Part shown: piece after piece, positions 28,131 to 37,695 of the stretch
How the letters are laid out: each line of letters begins with the position of its first letter
How positions within the stretch are numbered: position 1 is the stretch's first letter
From: Rhizobium sp. 16-488-2b
Lineage (GTDB): Bacteria > Pseudomonadota > Alphaproteobacteria > Rhizobiales > Rhizobiaceae
DNA length: 64,000 nucleotides
Reading direction: 5' to 3'
Assembly: GCF_017741815.1 (NCBI RefSeq)
Contig: NZ_JAGHMF010000011.1
Span: 18,812-82,811 of the forward strand
The notes under the pieces: generated by a model
Databases searched by the model: none
The model's input: the letters and a program-made list of their open reading frames with translations, nothing else
Told to the model about the DNA's origin: nothing
Program-made: the position numbers and the translations under genes

Positions 28131-29350
28131 GCCTGCTGCCCGTTGCCGAAGCTAAGGAACGCCTGCTGTCGCGGGCAAAGCCCATCATGGCGCCTGAGAC
28201 CGTCTCCCTGGCTGAGGCCGAGGGGCGTGTTCTCGCGACCGACGTCGCGGCTCGGTTGACCCAGCCGCCCTTCAATTCATCGGCGATGGACGGCTATGCG
28301 CTGCGCGGCGAGGACGCGCTTGAGCCCGGCAGCGAGCTACTGATAATCGGGACGTCGTCCGCAGGACACGCGTTTGACGGCACGATCGGCGCCGGCGAGA
28401 CCGTGCGGATCTTCACCGGTGCGCCCGTTCCCGAGGGCGCCGACAGCGTGTTGCTGCAGGAAGACGCCGAAAAGACGGGCAACGGCATCCGCACCACCTA
28501 TCCCGTGCGTCCCGGCCAGCATGTGCGGCCACGCGGGCAGGACTTTCGTGAGGGCGAGCCCGTTCTGATGGCAGGCGCGGTGATCGATTTCTCGCGACTG
28601 ACTGTTGCTGCCGGGATGAACCATGCGACGCTCGATGTTCGGCGCAAGCCTCTGGTCGCGCTGCTTGCCACCGGCGACGAGCTGGTGACGCCAGGACAAC
28701 AGCCCGGCCCCTCGCAGATCATCGCTTCCAGCACGTTCGGGATTGCGGCACTCGCGCGCAAGGCCGGCGCCGAGGTGCTCGATCTCGGTATCGTTCCCGA
28801 CGACAAGGCGGCGATCACGGCCGCTGTTGAAAGAGCGCGACAAGCCAAGGTGGACGTGATCGTGACACTTGGCGGCGCGTCCGTCGGGGACCACGATCTC
28901 GTGCAGGCGACCTTGCTTGCCGCCGGCATGGAGCTCGATTTCTGGCGGATCGCCATGCGGCCAGGAAAGCCGCTGATGGTCGGCAGTTTCGGCGATACGC
29001 ATGTGCTTGGTCTTCCGGGCAATCCGGTTTCCAGCCTCGTCTGCGGCCTGCTGTTTCTCGAACCGCTGATCCGCAAGCTCGCATCCCTGCCGCCGGTCAA
29101 GCGGAGCGCTACGGCAGAAGTTGGCGTGAGCATGAAGGCGAACGACCAGAGGCAGGATTACGTCAGGGCAAGAGCGGTGCGTTCAGCATCGGGCGCGCTG
29201 CGCGTCGAGCCATTCGGCAAGCAGGATTCGTCGATGATGAAGATTTTCGCGGAAGCCGACTGCCTGATCATACGGCCCCCGCATGCGCCCGCTCTCGAGG
29301 CCAGAGAGGCATGCGAGGTGATGCTGATCCGTCCGGAGCTGCTCGGCTGA
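28127..29350 (+). CDS. moeA: Molybdopterin molybdenumtransferase MoeA
   Basis: 407 aa. Domains typical of MoeA are visible: [32 protein letters not shown], the MPT-binding [34 protein letters not shown] and [11 protein letters not shown]. It inserts molybdate into adenylylated molybdopterin. Length is normal. The lexA/comEC genes that I associate with the end of this cluster in some relatives do not follow. Confidence 0.97.
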   Translation: MSLLPVAEAKERLLSRAKPIMAPETVSLAEAEGRVLATDVAARLTQPPFNSSAMDGYALRGEDALEPGSELLIIGTSSAGHAFDGTIGAGETVRIFTGAPVPEGADSVLLQEDAEKTGNGIRTTYPVRPGQHVRPRGQDFREGEPVLMAGAVIDFSRLTVAAGMNHATLDVRRKPLVALLATGDELVTPGQQPGPSQIIASSTFGIAALARKAGAEVLDLGIVPDDKAAITAAVERARQAKVDVIVTLGGASVGDHDLVQATLLAAGMELDFWRIAMRPGKPLMVGSFGDTHVLGLPGNPVSSLVCGLLFLEPLIRKLASLPPVKRSATAEVGVSMKANDQRQDYVRARAVRSASGALRVEPFGKQDSSMMKIFAEADCLIIRPPHAPALEAREACEVMLIRPELLG

Positions 29351-29461
29351 ACGCTTGGTCGTGCGCCGGTAACGACAGATCTCGGTTATCGCGGCGACTT
29401 GTGCGGATAGCGCGCGCGTTCCACACTCCGCGCACTTCACTCATAGTTGGGAGGGCTGATC

Positions 29462-29875
29462 ATGACCATCGAGCCGGTTCGCGATACGAAGGCCATGCTG
29501 CGTGGCATGACGCCGAGCCTTGATGCTAAAGACTATGTGTTTTGCACGACGGAGGACGAGCAACTGGCCGTGCAGGCTGCGCCTTTATCGCTCGGCTGGT
29601 TTCGCGAAGCCGAAGGCGTGTCCTTGATACTGCTGGCCGGCGATGCGCAACGGCTGGGCTTCGACACCGCGCTCATCATGCGGCGGATCACACTCACCGT
29701 GTTCTCATCGCTTGAAGGTGTCGGGCTGACGGCCGCCGTCGCCACAGCGCTCGCCAATCACAACATCTCGTGCAACATGGTGGCCGCCTATCATCACGAC
29801 CATGTCTTCGTGCCAACGGCCAACGCCGAAGAAGCCATGCGGGTGCTTCTGGAGCTGCAGGCAGCGGCAGACTGA
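29462..29875 (+). CDS. ACT-domain protein (DUF2241 type)
   Basis: 137 aa. ATG 29462 has a strong GGGAGGG box upstream and gives MTIEPVRDTKAMLRGMTPSL. Tandem ACT-like folds are suggested by DYVFCTTEDEQL and the C-terminal ITLTVFSSLEGVGLTAAVATALANHNISCNMVAAYHHDHVFV, where histidines are conserved. Members of this family are thought to bind small ligands such as amino acids; no partner is known. It may be transcribed alone, 111 nt after moeA. Confidence 0.75.
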   Translation: MTIEPVRDTKAMLRGMTPSLDAKDYVFCTTEDEQLAVQAAPLSLGWFREAEGVSLILLAGDAQRLGFDTALIMRRITLTVFSSLEGVGLTAAVATALANHNISCNMVAAYHHDHVFVPTANAEEAMRVLLELQAAAD

Positions 29876-29896
29876 CGTTGGAGCGCCTGGAATTGG

Positions 29897-30598
29897 CTAA
29901 CGGCCAGGAACAGCGGCCAAGCTGAAGACACCAGCGCGCACCTCGGCCCCGTCGCTACCAAGACCGAAATCCGGAACGAAATACTCGGCAATGCAACGCA
30001 GCTTCTCCGTTGGCAGCGGCACTCGGTAGGGATCGCCGATCAGGACGTCGATACCGGCGGCGCGGCAGGTTTCGAGAAACGCCAGCGCGCGTTTTGCCAG
30101 CGCTTCGTCATAGAAGAGATCGCCAGCCAGAACGATATCGACCGCAGGCGGCGCACCGTCGAGGAGATCTGCATGAACAAGATCGATCTCGACGCCGTTG
30201 GCGGTCGCATTAAGGCGGGCGGCGGCGATGGCGTTGTCGTCGATGTCGGCGGCGACCACGGATGTTGCGCCTGCCTTGGCGGCGACGATCGCGACGAGGC
30301 CGGAGCCGGTTCCAAGATCGAGAACGCGGCGGCCGCGCACGAGATGCGGGTTCTCGGCGATATGACGTGCGAGCACCGCACCGCCGCCCCAGCCATAGGC
30401 CCAGTAAGGTGCCGGCGCGTCTGGATCGGTGCCGCCGAGCCGTGACAGGCGGCTGCCGGAATGGGCGGTGTAGAGCTGAATATCTTCGAGACCCGGCACG
30501 GGCAGAAGCCGGAGGTTACGGGCGATGAACGCGTTGATGTCGAAGGAAGATGTGCGCTTCTGCGGCTGGGCACCGTCGTCAGCGGAAACGGATGTCAT
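29897..30598 (-). CDS. Class I SAM methyltransferase, METTL20/ETF-beta lysine methyltransferase-like
   Basis: 233 aa. ATG 30598 is chosen for an AGGA 8 nt upstream. The SAM-binding motif I is VLDLGTGSGLVAIVAAKAGA, motif II AADIDDNAIAAARLNA; VLAGDLFYDE and GDPYR (post-II) follow. The WAYGWGGGAVLARH segment before motif I fits the PrmA/METTL20 group, whose alphaproteobacterial members methylate the electron-transfer flavoprotein beta subunit. Ribosomal protein L11 methyltransferase activity is the alternative. Confidence 0.75.
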   Translation of the reverse strand: MTSVSADDGAQPQKRTSSFDINAFIARNLRLLPVPGLEDIQLYTAHSGSRLSRLGGTDPDAPAPYWAYGWGGGAVLARHIAENPHLVRGRRVLDLGTGSGLVAIVAAKAGATSVVAADIDDNAIAAARLNATANGVEIDLVHADLLDGAPPAVDIVLAGDLFYDEALAKRALAFLETCRAAGIDVLIGDPYRVPLPTEKLRCIAEYFVPDFGLGSDGAEVRAGVFSLAAVPGR

Positions 30599-30780
30599 GC
30601 GCTCAGTCCTGTCATGCATCGCGTCGCCCGGTCCGGATCAGCAACCGCGCGATTCATGTTTCGCGATTGCTTGATATGAGAAACGGCGAGACATGGCTGC
30701 CAGGTCGAGTGGTGCCCTGAAAATCAAGACAATCCGAACGACTGGCAGCGCATGCGATCCTCGCCGTCACGCTTTGGGCC

Positions 30781-32658
30781 TCAGCCCTTCTTCTTGGAGA
30801 ACTTCGGCTTGCCTTCGTATTTCGGCTTGCCCTCGAACTTAGGCTTGCCGGGCTTGCTCCACGGCTTGCTGTCGCGCTCGCCGGCTGGGGCGGCATCGCT
30901 GCGCGGTCCCTTCTTGAAGCCGCCGTCGCGCGGGCGGTCGTCATAGCTCTTCTTGGCGGCATAAGGCTTCGGACCAGACTTGTTGAAATCCGGCTTGCCA
31001 TAATCCTGGCGACCGAATTCCGGCGTGCCGGGCAGACGGCTGACGCGGATGCCGCGTTCCATCGTCTTGTTAGGGCCGGTCGCGGCGAGGAACGCATCGG
31101 CACTACCGGCGGCGATCTCAACGAAGGTCTCTTCCGGCTGCATCTTGATGGCGCCGATGTCGCGTTTGGTCAGGTTGCCGTTACGGCAGATCATCGGGAT
31201 CAGCCAACGCGGCTCGGCATTCTGCTTGCGGCCGACCGACAAAGAGAACCAGACGCTGGGGCCGAAATCGTCACGCGGGCCACGCGGGCTGGTATCGCGC
31301 GGGCCATCGGCGTTGTCGCGCGGCTTGCGCGGACCGGCCTGCAGGCTGATCTCCATCAGATCTTCCGGCGCCGACTGTTTGGCGCGGTAGAGGTTGACGA
31401 AGGCGTTTGCGAGCTTCTCGGCGCCATGCGCTTCGAGCAGGCGCTTGACGATGTCCTGCTCCTCTTCGCGCGGAGCCTCTTCGAAGATCGGATCGGCGAG
31501 CAGGCGTTCCTCGTCGCGGGCAATGACTTCCTCGGCAGACGGCGGCAGCGCCCAGGTGGCGGCGATGCCGGCATTGTCGAGCAAACGTTCGGCCTTGCGG
31601 CGGGCGTTGAGCGGCACGATCATGGCGCTGACGCCCTTGCGACCGGCGCGACCGGTACGGCCCGAGCGATGGAGCAGGGTTTCCGGATTGGTCGGCAGGT
31701 CAGCGTGGATGACGAGATCGAGGCCAGGAAGGTCGATGCCGCGGGCGGCGACGTCGGTCGCGATGCAGACGCGGGCGCGGCCATCGCGCATTGCCTGCAG
31801 CGCGTGGCTGCGCTCGTTCTGCGTCAGTTCGCCCGAGAGCGCGACGACGTCGAAATTACGGTTATGGAAGCGGGCGGTCAGATGGTTGACGGCCGCACGG
31901 GTCGAGCAGAAGACGATGGCGTTGGTCGCCTCGTAATAGCGCAGAACGTTGATGATGGCGTTTTCGCGGTCGCTCGGGGCGACGGCGAGCGCACGGTATT
32001 CGATATCGACGTGCTGCTTTTCTTCCGTCGTGGTGGCGATGCGCACGGCGTTCTTCTGATAGCTCTTCGCAAGCTTGGCGATGGCGGCAGGAACGGTTGC
32101 CGAGAACATCAGCGTGCGGCGGTCATCCGGGGACGCATCGAGGATGAATTCGAGGTCTTCACGGAAGCCGAGGTCGAGCATCTCGTCGGCTTCGTCGAGC
32201 ACGACGGCCTTCAGATCGGACATGTCGAGCGCGCGGCGGCGAATGTGGTCGCAGAGACGACCGGGCGTGCCGACGACGATGTGGGCGCCACGCTCGAGCG
32301 CGCGGCGCTCGCTGCGGATATCCATGCCGCCGACGCAGCTGACGATGACGGCGCCAGTCAGCTCATAGAGCCATTCCAGCTCGCGCTTGACCTGCAGCGC
32401 AAGCTCGCGGGTCGGCGCAATGACAAGCGCCAGCGGGGTGGCGGCTGGCTCGAAGCGTTCATCGTCGCCAAGCAAGGTCGGCGCCATGGCGAGGCCGAAA
32501 GCAACCGTCTTGCCGGAGCCGGTCTGCGCCGATACCAGCGCGTCGGATGCGGCAAGCGCCGGATCGAGCATGGATTGCTGAACGGGGGTGAGCTCGGAAT
32601 AACCGCGCTTCGCCAACGCCTTGCCGATCGCCGGAACGACGCCGCTTATCTCTGTCAT
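30781..32658 (-). CDS. deaD: DEAD-box ATP-dependent RNA helicase (DeaD/CsdA-like)
   Basis: 625 aa. Helicase motifs are in order: Q-motif region YSELTPVQQSML, AQTGSGKT (I), PTRELALQ (Ia), VGTPGRL (Ib), VLDEADEML (II), SATVP (III), ATDVAARGID (V) and HRSGRTGRAGRKG (VI). A DbpA-like RNA-binding domain (about residues 470-545, KRDIGAIKMQPEETFVEI) and a basic Gly/Lys-rich tail with KPKFEGKPKYEGKPKFSKKKG-like repeats follow. It probably remodels structured RNA or pre-ribosomes, notably in the cold. The longer upstream frame lacks helicase features. Confidence 0.93.
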   Translation of the reverse strand: MTEISGVVPAIGKALAKRGYSELTPVQQSMLDPALAASDALVSAQTGSGKTVAFGLAMAPTLLGDDERFEPAATPLALVIAPTRELALQVKRELEWLYELTGAVIVSCVGGMDIRSERRALERGAHIVVGTPGRLCDHIRRRALDMSDLKAVVLDEADEMLDLGFREDLEFILDASPDDRRTLMFSATVPAAIAKLAKSYQKNAVRIATTTEEKQHVDIEYRALAVAPSDRENAIINVLRYYEATNAIVFCSTRAAVNHLTARFHNRNFDVVALSGELTQNERSHALQAMRDGRARVCIATDVAARGIDLPGLDLVIHADLPTNPETLLHRSGRTGRAGRKGVSAMIVPLNARRKAERLLDNAGIAATWALPPSAEEVIARDEERLLADPIFEEAPREEEQDIVKRLLEAHGAEKLANAFVNLYRAKQSAPEDLMEISLQAGPRKPRDNADGPRDTSPRGPRDDFGPSVWFSLSVGRKQNAEPRWLIPMICRNGNLTKRDIGAIKMQPEETFVEIAAGSADAFLAATGPNKTMERGIRVSRLPGTPEFGRQDYGKPDFNKSGPKPYAAKKSYDDRPRDGGFKKGPRSDAAPAGERDSKPWSKPGKPKFEGKPKYEGKPKFSKKKG

Positions 32659-32754
32659 TTTGTCTGTCTTTCGGAATAATCGGGCGCACGGTGCGCCGTC
32701 CGGAACTTGCCGGTTGAAAAGTTGGGCTGTTCCTACTGCGTCAAACGACAAATG

Positions 32755-34614
32755 TCAAAGCGGATGTCCGCGCCACAGAAAGACGTCGATGCTTTCGGCA
32801 CGGCCCCGGATCCTGGCGGAGATTGGGCCCTCGAGGTCCCCTTGGTGGTTGGGTGCGGCCCCGGCGCCCGCCGCGCTCATCACGGCTGCGCTGAGCGCGA
32901 GCTCGAAACCGTTAGCTGCCGCCACTTCCATGAGGCGGCTTGCGACGTTGACGGTATCGCCGGTCGCGGTGATCTGCTGGCGTGTGCCGGTGCCGAGCCG
33001 CGAGGCAACGACGGTGCCGCAATGGGCGCCGACCTTGAAGCCGATCTTGCGGTCGGAAAGCCCGGGATCTGCTGCAAGCCAGGCCCTCAGGCGGTCGCCG
33101 AGCCCGACTGCGCAGGCAGCCGCCCGCAAGGCGTCGTCATCGGCCGGTCGCGGCAGACCGAAGAGGATCATCGCGCCATCGCCCATGAAACTGGTGATCG
33201 CGCCGCCATGGGCACGCGCCTCGTCATCGACGAGCTCGAAGAAGCCGCTCAGGACCTCTTGCACGCGCGCAGCACCGATCGCCTCGCTCAGTCCGGTGAA
33301 GCCGGACAGATCGACGAACACCGCCGCGGCTTCCTGACGCACCGGGCGCGACAGGAAGGTTGAATCGCGCGCCAACCATTCGCCGAGGCCCGGCGCCTCG
33401 ATTCGCTGCAGCAGGTCGCTCTGCGCCGCGAAATGGATGGCGCGGCGGCGATCGAGCCATAGCTCCATCGCGCCGAACAGCAGCACCGGCGGCAAGGTCG
33501 CGGCGATCGGCAGGGCGGCGCTGAACCAATAGCCATGCGAGAAGGCGACGATGTTGAACGTGAGCCATGCCAGCACGGCGGCTGCGATTGCGCTATAGGC
33601 CACGGCGCTGCGGCGCCAGCCGAGCAGGCTGATGATCAGCACCGGCAGGGCGATACCAAGCAGCGCATCGAACGAGCGCACATTGCCGTCGCGCACGATA
33701 TTGTCGCCTGCAATCAGCCGGGTGATAGCCGTGGACATCACCTCGCCGCCGGGAAGCACCGGATCGAACGGCGTCGGAAAGACGTCTCCGCCACCGGTTA
33801 CCGTCGAGCCGATCACGACCACCCTGCCCTCGACCATCTTGGCGTCGATCTTGCCGGCGAGCGCATCGGCGGCGCTGAAGGTGGGGATCGTTCCGCGCGG
33901 TCCGTAAAAGGTCAGCGGCAGGCGCTGGCCAATATCGGTCGGAAGGCGCAGTTCTCCGAGCGCAAGGGCTGCCGGCGTAAAGGCCGGATTGACGCCGAGC
34001 GCCACCGACGCCACCCGCAGCGGAAACGAGGCATCGACCCGCTGCGCACCGCGCGAGATCAGCGGAATGTAGCGCGGCGTTCCGCCCTGATCGGTCGACA
34101 CGTTGACGACGCCGATCGCGGCGGAATCGGCGAAACGGGCAATCGGCAGCATCATCCGGTCGGCCACCGGAATGGTGGCGAGCGGATCCTCGGCACTCGA
34201 TGTCACCGACTGAAGACTTGACGGGAAGACGCCGGCCGCAGCGATGACAGTCGGAACGCCCTTCAGCGCATCGACGAGCGCCTGATCACCCTCCTCCGGT
34301 CCGGGATCAACGAGCAGCAAGTCCAGCGCAATGACCTTCGGCTTCAGCGCGCCGATGGTTTCCACCAGCCGCGCGAGCGTCGCCCTGCTCAGGGGATATC
34401 CGTTGGCGGTCGCCGTCTGGTCATCGATCGCGACGATGGTGACAACCGAAGGCGCGCTGCTTGGCCCAATGAGATGGCTTCTGAGGTCCGCCAGCGATGC
34501 TTCCATGCGATCGAGAAAGCCGGCATTGCCCTGCATGTGGAGATAGCCGAGCGCGCCGCCCCAAAGGGCGGCCGCGATCAGCGATATGGTTATCAGAAGC
34601 CGTCTGGCCTGCAT
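32755..34614 (-). CDS. CHASE2-domain adenylate/guanylate cyclase
   Basis: 619 aa. One N-terminal membrane helix, then a periplasmic CHASE2 sensor (about residues 30-310: VTIVAIDDQTATANGYPLSR, IALDLLLVDPGP), three membrane helices (about 315-395) and a cytoplasmic class III cyclase domain. The latter has AAVFVDLSGFTGLSEAIG (metal Asp), ITSFMGDGAMILFGLP and IGFKVGAHCGTVVASRLG. It makes cAMP or cGMP in response to a periplasmic signal. It starts 6 nt after the FecR-domain gene, so the two are probably one sensory unit. Confidence 0.9.
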   Translation of the reverse strand: MQARRLLITISLIAAALWGGALGYLHMQGNAGFLDRMEASLADLRSHLIGPSSAPSVVTIVAIDDQTATANGYPLSRATLARLVETIGALKPKVIALDLLLVDPGPEEGDQALVDALKGVPTVIAAAGVFPSSLQSVTSSAEDPLATIPVADRMMLPIARFADSAAIGVVNVSTDQGGTPRYIPLISRGAQRVDASFPLRVASVALGVNPAFTPAALALGELRLPTDIGQRLPLTFYGPRGTIPTFSAADALAGKIDAKMVEGRVVVIGSTVTGGGDVFPTPFDPVLPGGEVMSTAITRLIAGDNIVRDGNVRSFDALLGIALPVLIISLLGWRRSAVAYSAIAAAVLAWLTFNIVAFSHGYWFSAALPIAATLPPVLLFGAMELWLDRRRAIHFAAQSDLLQRIEAPGLGEWLARDSTFLSRPVRQEAAAVFVDLSGFTGLSEAIGAARVQEVLSGFFELVDDEARAHGGAITSFMGDGAMILFGLPRPADDDALRAAACAVGLGDRLRAWLAADPGLSDRKIGFKVGAHCGTVVASRLGTGTRQQITATGDTVNVASRLMEVAAANGFELALSAAVMSAAGAGAAPNHQGDLEGPISARIRGRAESIDVFLWRGHPL

Positions 34615-34620
34615 GGGCGA

Positions 34621-35154
34621 CTACTGGCCCAGCCGCGCGAGAAGTGCCGCCGCGCGCGCCTGCGGCCAACGCTTGACGGTGAGCGCACCGCTCCCGCGCG
34701 ACACGTCCACGCCCTCGCCCGGCGCCAGCACGACCCTCGGCCCCGCCGATGGCCTGCCCACAGCCACACGCCCACGCACGACGAAGACCGATGTCGTGCC
34801 ATTCTTGACGTCGACGGCCCAACGCGTGCCGCGCACCGCGGCGATCGCCTGCGGTGTCACCACCTCAAAGCCGCCACTGCGCCTGGCGCTGTCGACATCG
34901 ACAAGCACTGCCTTGTTACGCAGCGACACCGAATCGGGGCGACCGTCGCCGTTGCTGTCGACAAGCTGGAAGCGCGCGCCACCTTCGGCGGTGACGGTCA
35001 CGCCATCGGCGCAGCGCATGATCTGGCGCGCCGTGCCGGCGACGCGTTCAAGCGTACAGCCTGCGGACTGCGCCGATGCCAAGCCAGCCCAAAGCAAAGT
35101 TGTTCCGGCGAGAACGGCGGCCAGACAAGGACGACCGTACGATACTGTCTCCAT
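34621..35154 (-). CDS. Secreted FecR-domain protein
   Basis: 177 aa. ATG 35154 has GAGGGGG about 6 nt upstream and gives a signal peptide (CLAAVLAGTTLLWAGLASAQS). The mature part is FecR-like: VTPQAIAAVRGTRWAVDVKNGTTSVFVVRGRVAVG and a final VVLAPGEGVDV. FecR domains bind periplasmic partners. No sigma factor or TonB receptor is present; the partner is more likely the CHASE2 cyclase encoded 6 nt downstream. Confidence 0.82.
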   Translation of the reverse strand: METVSYGRPCLAAVLAGTTLLWAGLASAQSAGCTLERVAGTARQIMRCADGVTVTAEGGARFQLVDSNGDGRPDSVSLRNKAVLVDVDSARRSGGFEVVTPQAIAAVRGTRWAVDVKNGTTSVFVVRGRVAVGRPSAGPRVVLAPGEGVDVSRGSGALTVKRWPQARAAALLARLGQ

Positions 35155-35276
35155 GATATCCCCCTCTAACAATTTCCGCCCCACGACCGAATAGTGCACT
35201 CTAACCCCGCCTCGCCCGGCACCGCAATGCGCTTGGCGGCAGTTACACAGGCGATGAGACCATCCCGCGTGCTCCA

Positions 35277-36419
35277 TCAGAGCGCCTCCGGCGATGGTCC
35301 GACATAGCGGGCACGCGGACGGATCATGGTTCCACTGGTCACCTGCTCGATGGCGTGCGCCAGCCAGCCGGCGGTGCGGGAAAGCGCGAAGATGACAAGC
35401 GGTGCGTCGTCGGGAAGGTCGAAATGCCCGGCCATCGCCGCCAGCGCGAAATCGATATTCGCAGGCTCGCCCAACAGTTCCGCGCCGAGACCGGCAATCT
35501 CGGCGTAGAGCTTCGGCATCTCGAACGAACTCATGATCGTTGCGGCACGCGGATCGCCGTCAGGATAGAGTTTATGGCCAAAGGCCCGCACCAAGCCTTC
35601 CGTCGCCAACATCGTCCTGATCGCCTCGCGCGCGCCGATTTCCCGCGACAACTCCATCAGCCGCACGGCGCCCTGCCAGGCACCGCCATGGCGAGGGCCG
35701 GTCAGCGTCGAGAGACCGGATAGTGTGGCGGCGGCCAGTGAAGCGCCCGACGAAGCGGTGACACGTGCCGCGAATGCGGAAACGTTGAGTTCGTGTTCGG
35801 CGGCAAGCACAAGTGCCCGCCTGATCGGCTCCGCCGCCTCCGGCCGATCCCAGCTCTGCGCAAGGCGCTCGTGCAGCGGCAAGTCGAGTGTCTGGCTCGG
35901 AGCAAGCGCGGCTGCCACCGTTGCAAGCACCTGCCCCGCTTCCGACTTCAACGCGGCGGGCGCACGGCCCAAAGCCGGCAGATCCGCCGCCGCTCTCCTC
36001 GCCAGCAAGACGAAAGCGCCTGATATCCTTGATGGCTCGTCTGCGGACAATTCGACTGGCGGGCATTTCGCTGCCGGGCTGTCCCACAACAACGCCGCTA
36101 CCTGCTCGAACGTCGCCCGTTCGGACAAGGCGACGGCCTCGCGGCCACGATAGTAAAGCCGGCCATCCGCGATCGTCGAAATCGCTGTCGGCAGCACCGG
36201 CTCGCCCCAGTCGATCGTCTCGGCGGCTATCGCCTCCGCCTTTCCTCTGCCGGCATGGCGCTTGGCGAGACGCGCGACATCCTCGGAGTGATAGAGGCTC
36301 CGGCGGCTATCGGCGGCATCGGGCTTCGCGCGGATGCGACCGCGGCTGACATTGGCATAGAGCGTCTGCGGCTTCGTGCCGAGCCGTTCCAACGCTTCCT
36401 CGGCTGTCAGCCACGCCAT
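35277..36419 (-). CDS. Citrate synthase family protein with N-terminal HTH domain
   Basis: 380 aa. Residues about 1-55 form a MerR/excisionase-type helix-turn-helix (LTAEEALERLGTKPQTLYANV, then RRSLYHSEDVARL). The rest is a citrate-synthase fold with the active-site blocks EHELNVSAFAARV, FGHKLYPDGDPRA and NIDFALAAM. It is divergent from a second, HTH-less citrate synthase, with a palindromic site between them. A metabolite-sensing repressor, a genuine enzyme, or both are possible. The start excludes a longer non-homologous frame. Confidence 0.85.
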   Translation of the reverse strand: MAWLTAEEALERLGTKPQTLYANVSRGRIRAKPDAADSRRSLYHSEDVARLAKRHAGRGKAEAIAAETIDWGEPVLPTAISTIADGRLYYRGREAVALSERATFEQVAALLWDSPAAKCPPVELSADEPSRISGAFVLLARRAAADLPALGRAPAALKSEAGQVLATVAAALAPSQTLDLPLHERLAQSWDRPEAAEPIRRALVLAAEHELNVSAFAARVTASSGASLAAATLSGLSTLTGPRHGGAWQGAVRLMELSREIGAREAIRTMLATEGLVRAFGHKLYPDGDPRAATIMSSFEMPKLYAEIAGLGAELLGEPANIDFALAAMAGHFDLPDDAPLVIFALSRTAGWLAHAIEQVTSGTMIRPRARYVGPSPEAL

Positions 36420-36444
36420 GCGACCCCTTACATTGATCTTATTC

Positions 36445-36462
36445 GTCAATATTGACGTCAAT
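36445..36462. promoter_or_regulatory. Three-half-site palindromic operator between divergent citrate synthase genes
   Basis: GTCAATATTGACGTCAAT holds three alternating half-sites, so it contains two overlapping perfect 12-bp palindromes (36445-36456 and 36451-36462). It is 26 bp from the HTH-citrate synthase start and 42 bp from the other. TTGACG elements within it could serve as -35 boxes in both directions, so a bound regulator would shut both genes. The HTH-citrate synthase is the obvious candidate binder. Confidence 0.6.
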
Positions 36463-36503
36463 CTATCTAGGTCCGATCTTTCCAAGCGTAAAGGAGAAAC
36501 GCA

Positions 36504-37592
36504 ATGAAGAACGGCTTGGAAGATGTGATTGCAGCGGAAACCCAACTATCCGATGTGGATGGTGAACGCGGACGCTTGGTGATACGCGGCGTCTCGCTTG
36601 ATGATCTCGTTCCCGGTGAGACATATGAGGGTGTCGCAGCACTGCTGCTTGATGGACTGATGGAACGTCCGGTCAGTGCGACGACATTGCGGTCGCTGCT
36701 CGGGGCCGCGAGGGTCGAACTCTATTCGCACATCACGCATCTGGACGAAGGACTTTTGGCGCTGCCGCCAGTCGACGCCATGCGCGCGATGATCGCGCGC
36801 CTTGCCGACGGTCAGGATTTCGATACGGCTCTGCATCTGATGGCAGCGCCAGCCGTGTTCCTGCCCGCCATCCTCAGGCTGCAGGTCGGCCAGCGGCCGG
36901 TGGCGCCGGATGCGTCGCTGTCGCAGTCCGCGGACATATTGCGGATGTTGACCGACAGGATGCCGAGCGCGGAGCAGACAGCGGCGCTGGACGCCTATCT
37001 GGTGACGATCTCGGATCATGGATTGAACGCTTCGACCTTCGCCTCGCGCGTCGTCGCCTCCACCCAGGCGGGACTGACATCCTCCGTGCTGGCCGCCATC
37101 GGCGCCCTGAAAGGACCGCTTCACGGCGGCGCGCCCGGCCCTGTGCTCGATATGCTGGATGCGATCGGAACCGAAGCCAACGCCCATGCATGGCTGACAT
37201 CAGCACTTGATCGCGGAGAGCGGCTGATGGGGTTCGGGCACCGGATCTATCGTGTTCGCGATCCGAGAGCCGACGCGCTGAAGAATGCGCTCTCGCCTCT
37301 GGTTCGCTCCGGCCAGGTCGATCGTGAACGGATGGCGCTGGCAGCGTCCGTCGAGCGCGCCGCTCTCGATATCCTCAAAGAGCGGAAGCCGGATCGGCCG
37401 CTCGACGTCAATGTCGAGTTCTACACGGCGTTGCTTCTCGAATCGCTTGGTTTCGAGCGGCAGGCCTTTACCGGCGTCTTCGCAATCGGGCGCACTGTGG
37501 GCTGGATCGCCCATGCCCGGGAGCAGGCACTCAACGGCCGATTGATCCGCCCCCGCTCGATCTATACTGGCCCTCTACCAAAGGTCGCATAA
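36504..37592 (+). CDS. Citrate synthase/methylcitrate synthase family protein
   Basis: 362 aa. Citrate-synthase fold with the catalytic histidines in SDHGLNASTFASRV and MGFGHRIYRVRDPRA, substrate Arg at RPRSIY, and VNVEFYTALLLESLG carrying Glu where the housekeeping enzyme has Asp. It is preceded by AAGGAGAAACGCA, a good ribosome-binding site. It is a paralogue of the divergently encoded HTH-fused protein and shorter than the housekeeping GltA. It may use propionyl-CoA or another acyl-CoA; specificity is unresolved. Confidence 0.85.
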   Translation: MKNGLEDVIAAETQLSDVDGERGRLVIRGVSLDDLVPGETYEGVAALLLDGLMERPVSATTLRSLLGAARVELYSHITHLDEGLLALPPVDAMRAMIARLADGQDFDTALHLMAAPAVFLPAILRLQVGQRPVAPDASLSQSADILRMLTDRMPSAEQTAALDAYLVTISDHGLNASTFASRVVASTQAGLTSSVLAAIGALKGPLHGGAPGPVLDMLDAIGTEANAHAWLTSALDRGERLMGFGHRIYRVRDPRADALKNALSPLVRSGQVDRERMALAASVERAALDILKERKPDRPLDVNVEFYTALLLESLGFERQAFTGVFAIGRTVGWIAHAREQALNGRLIRPRSIYTGPLPKVA

Positions 37593-37695
37593 TCCGAAAA
37601 ACTCAACACTAATAGAGATTTAGCGAATATTTACTCAAATCCCATAGATTTGCCCGGCGTGCGGTTTGGCACGCTTGGCATATCGGGGTTTGTCC

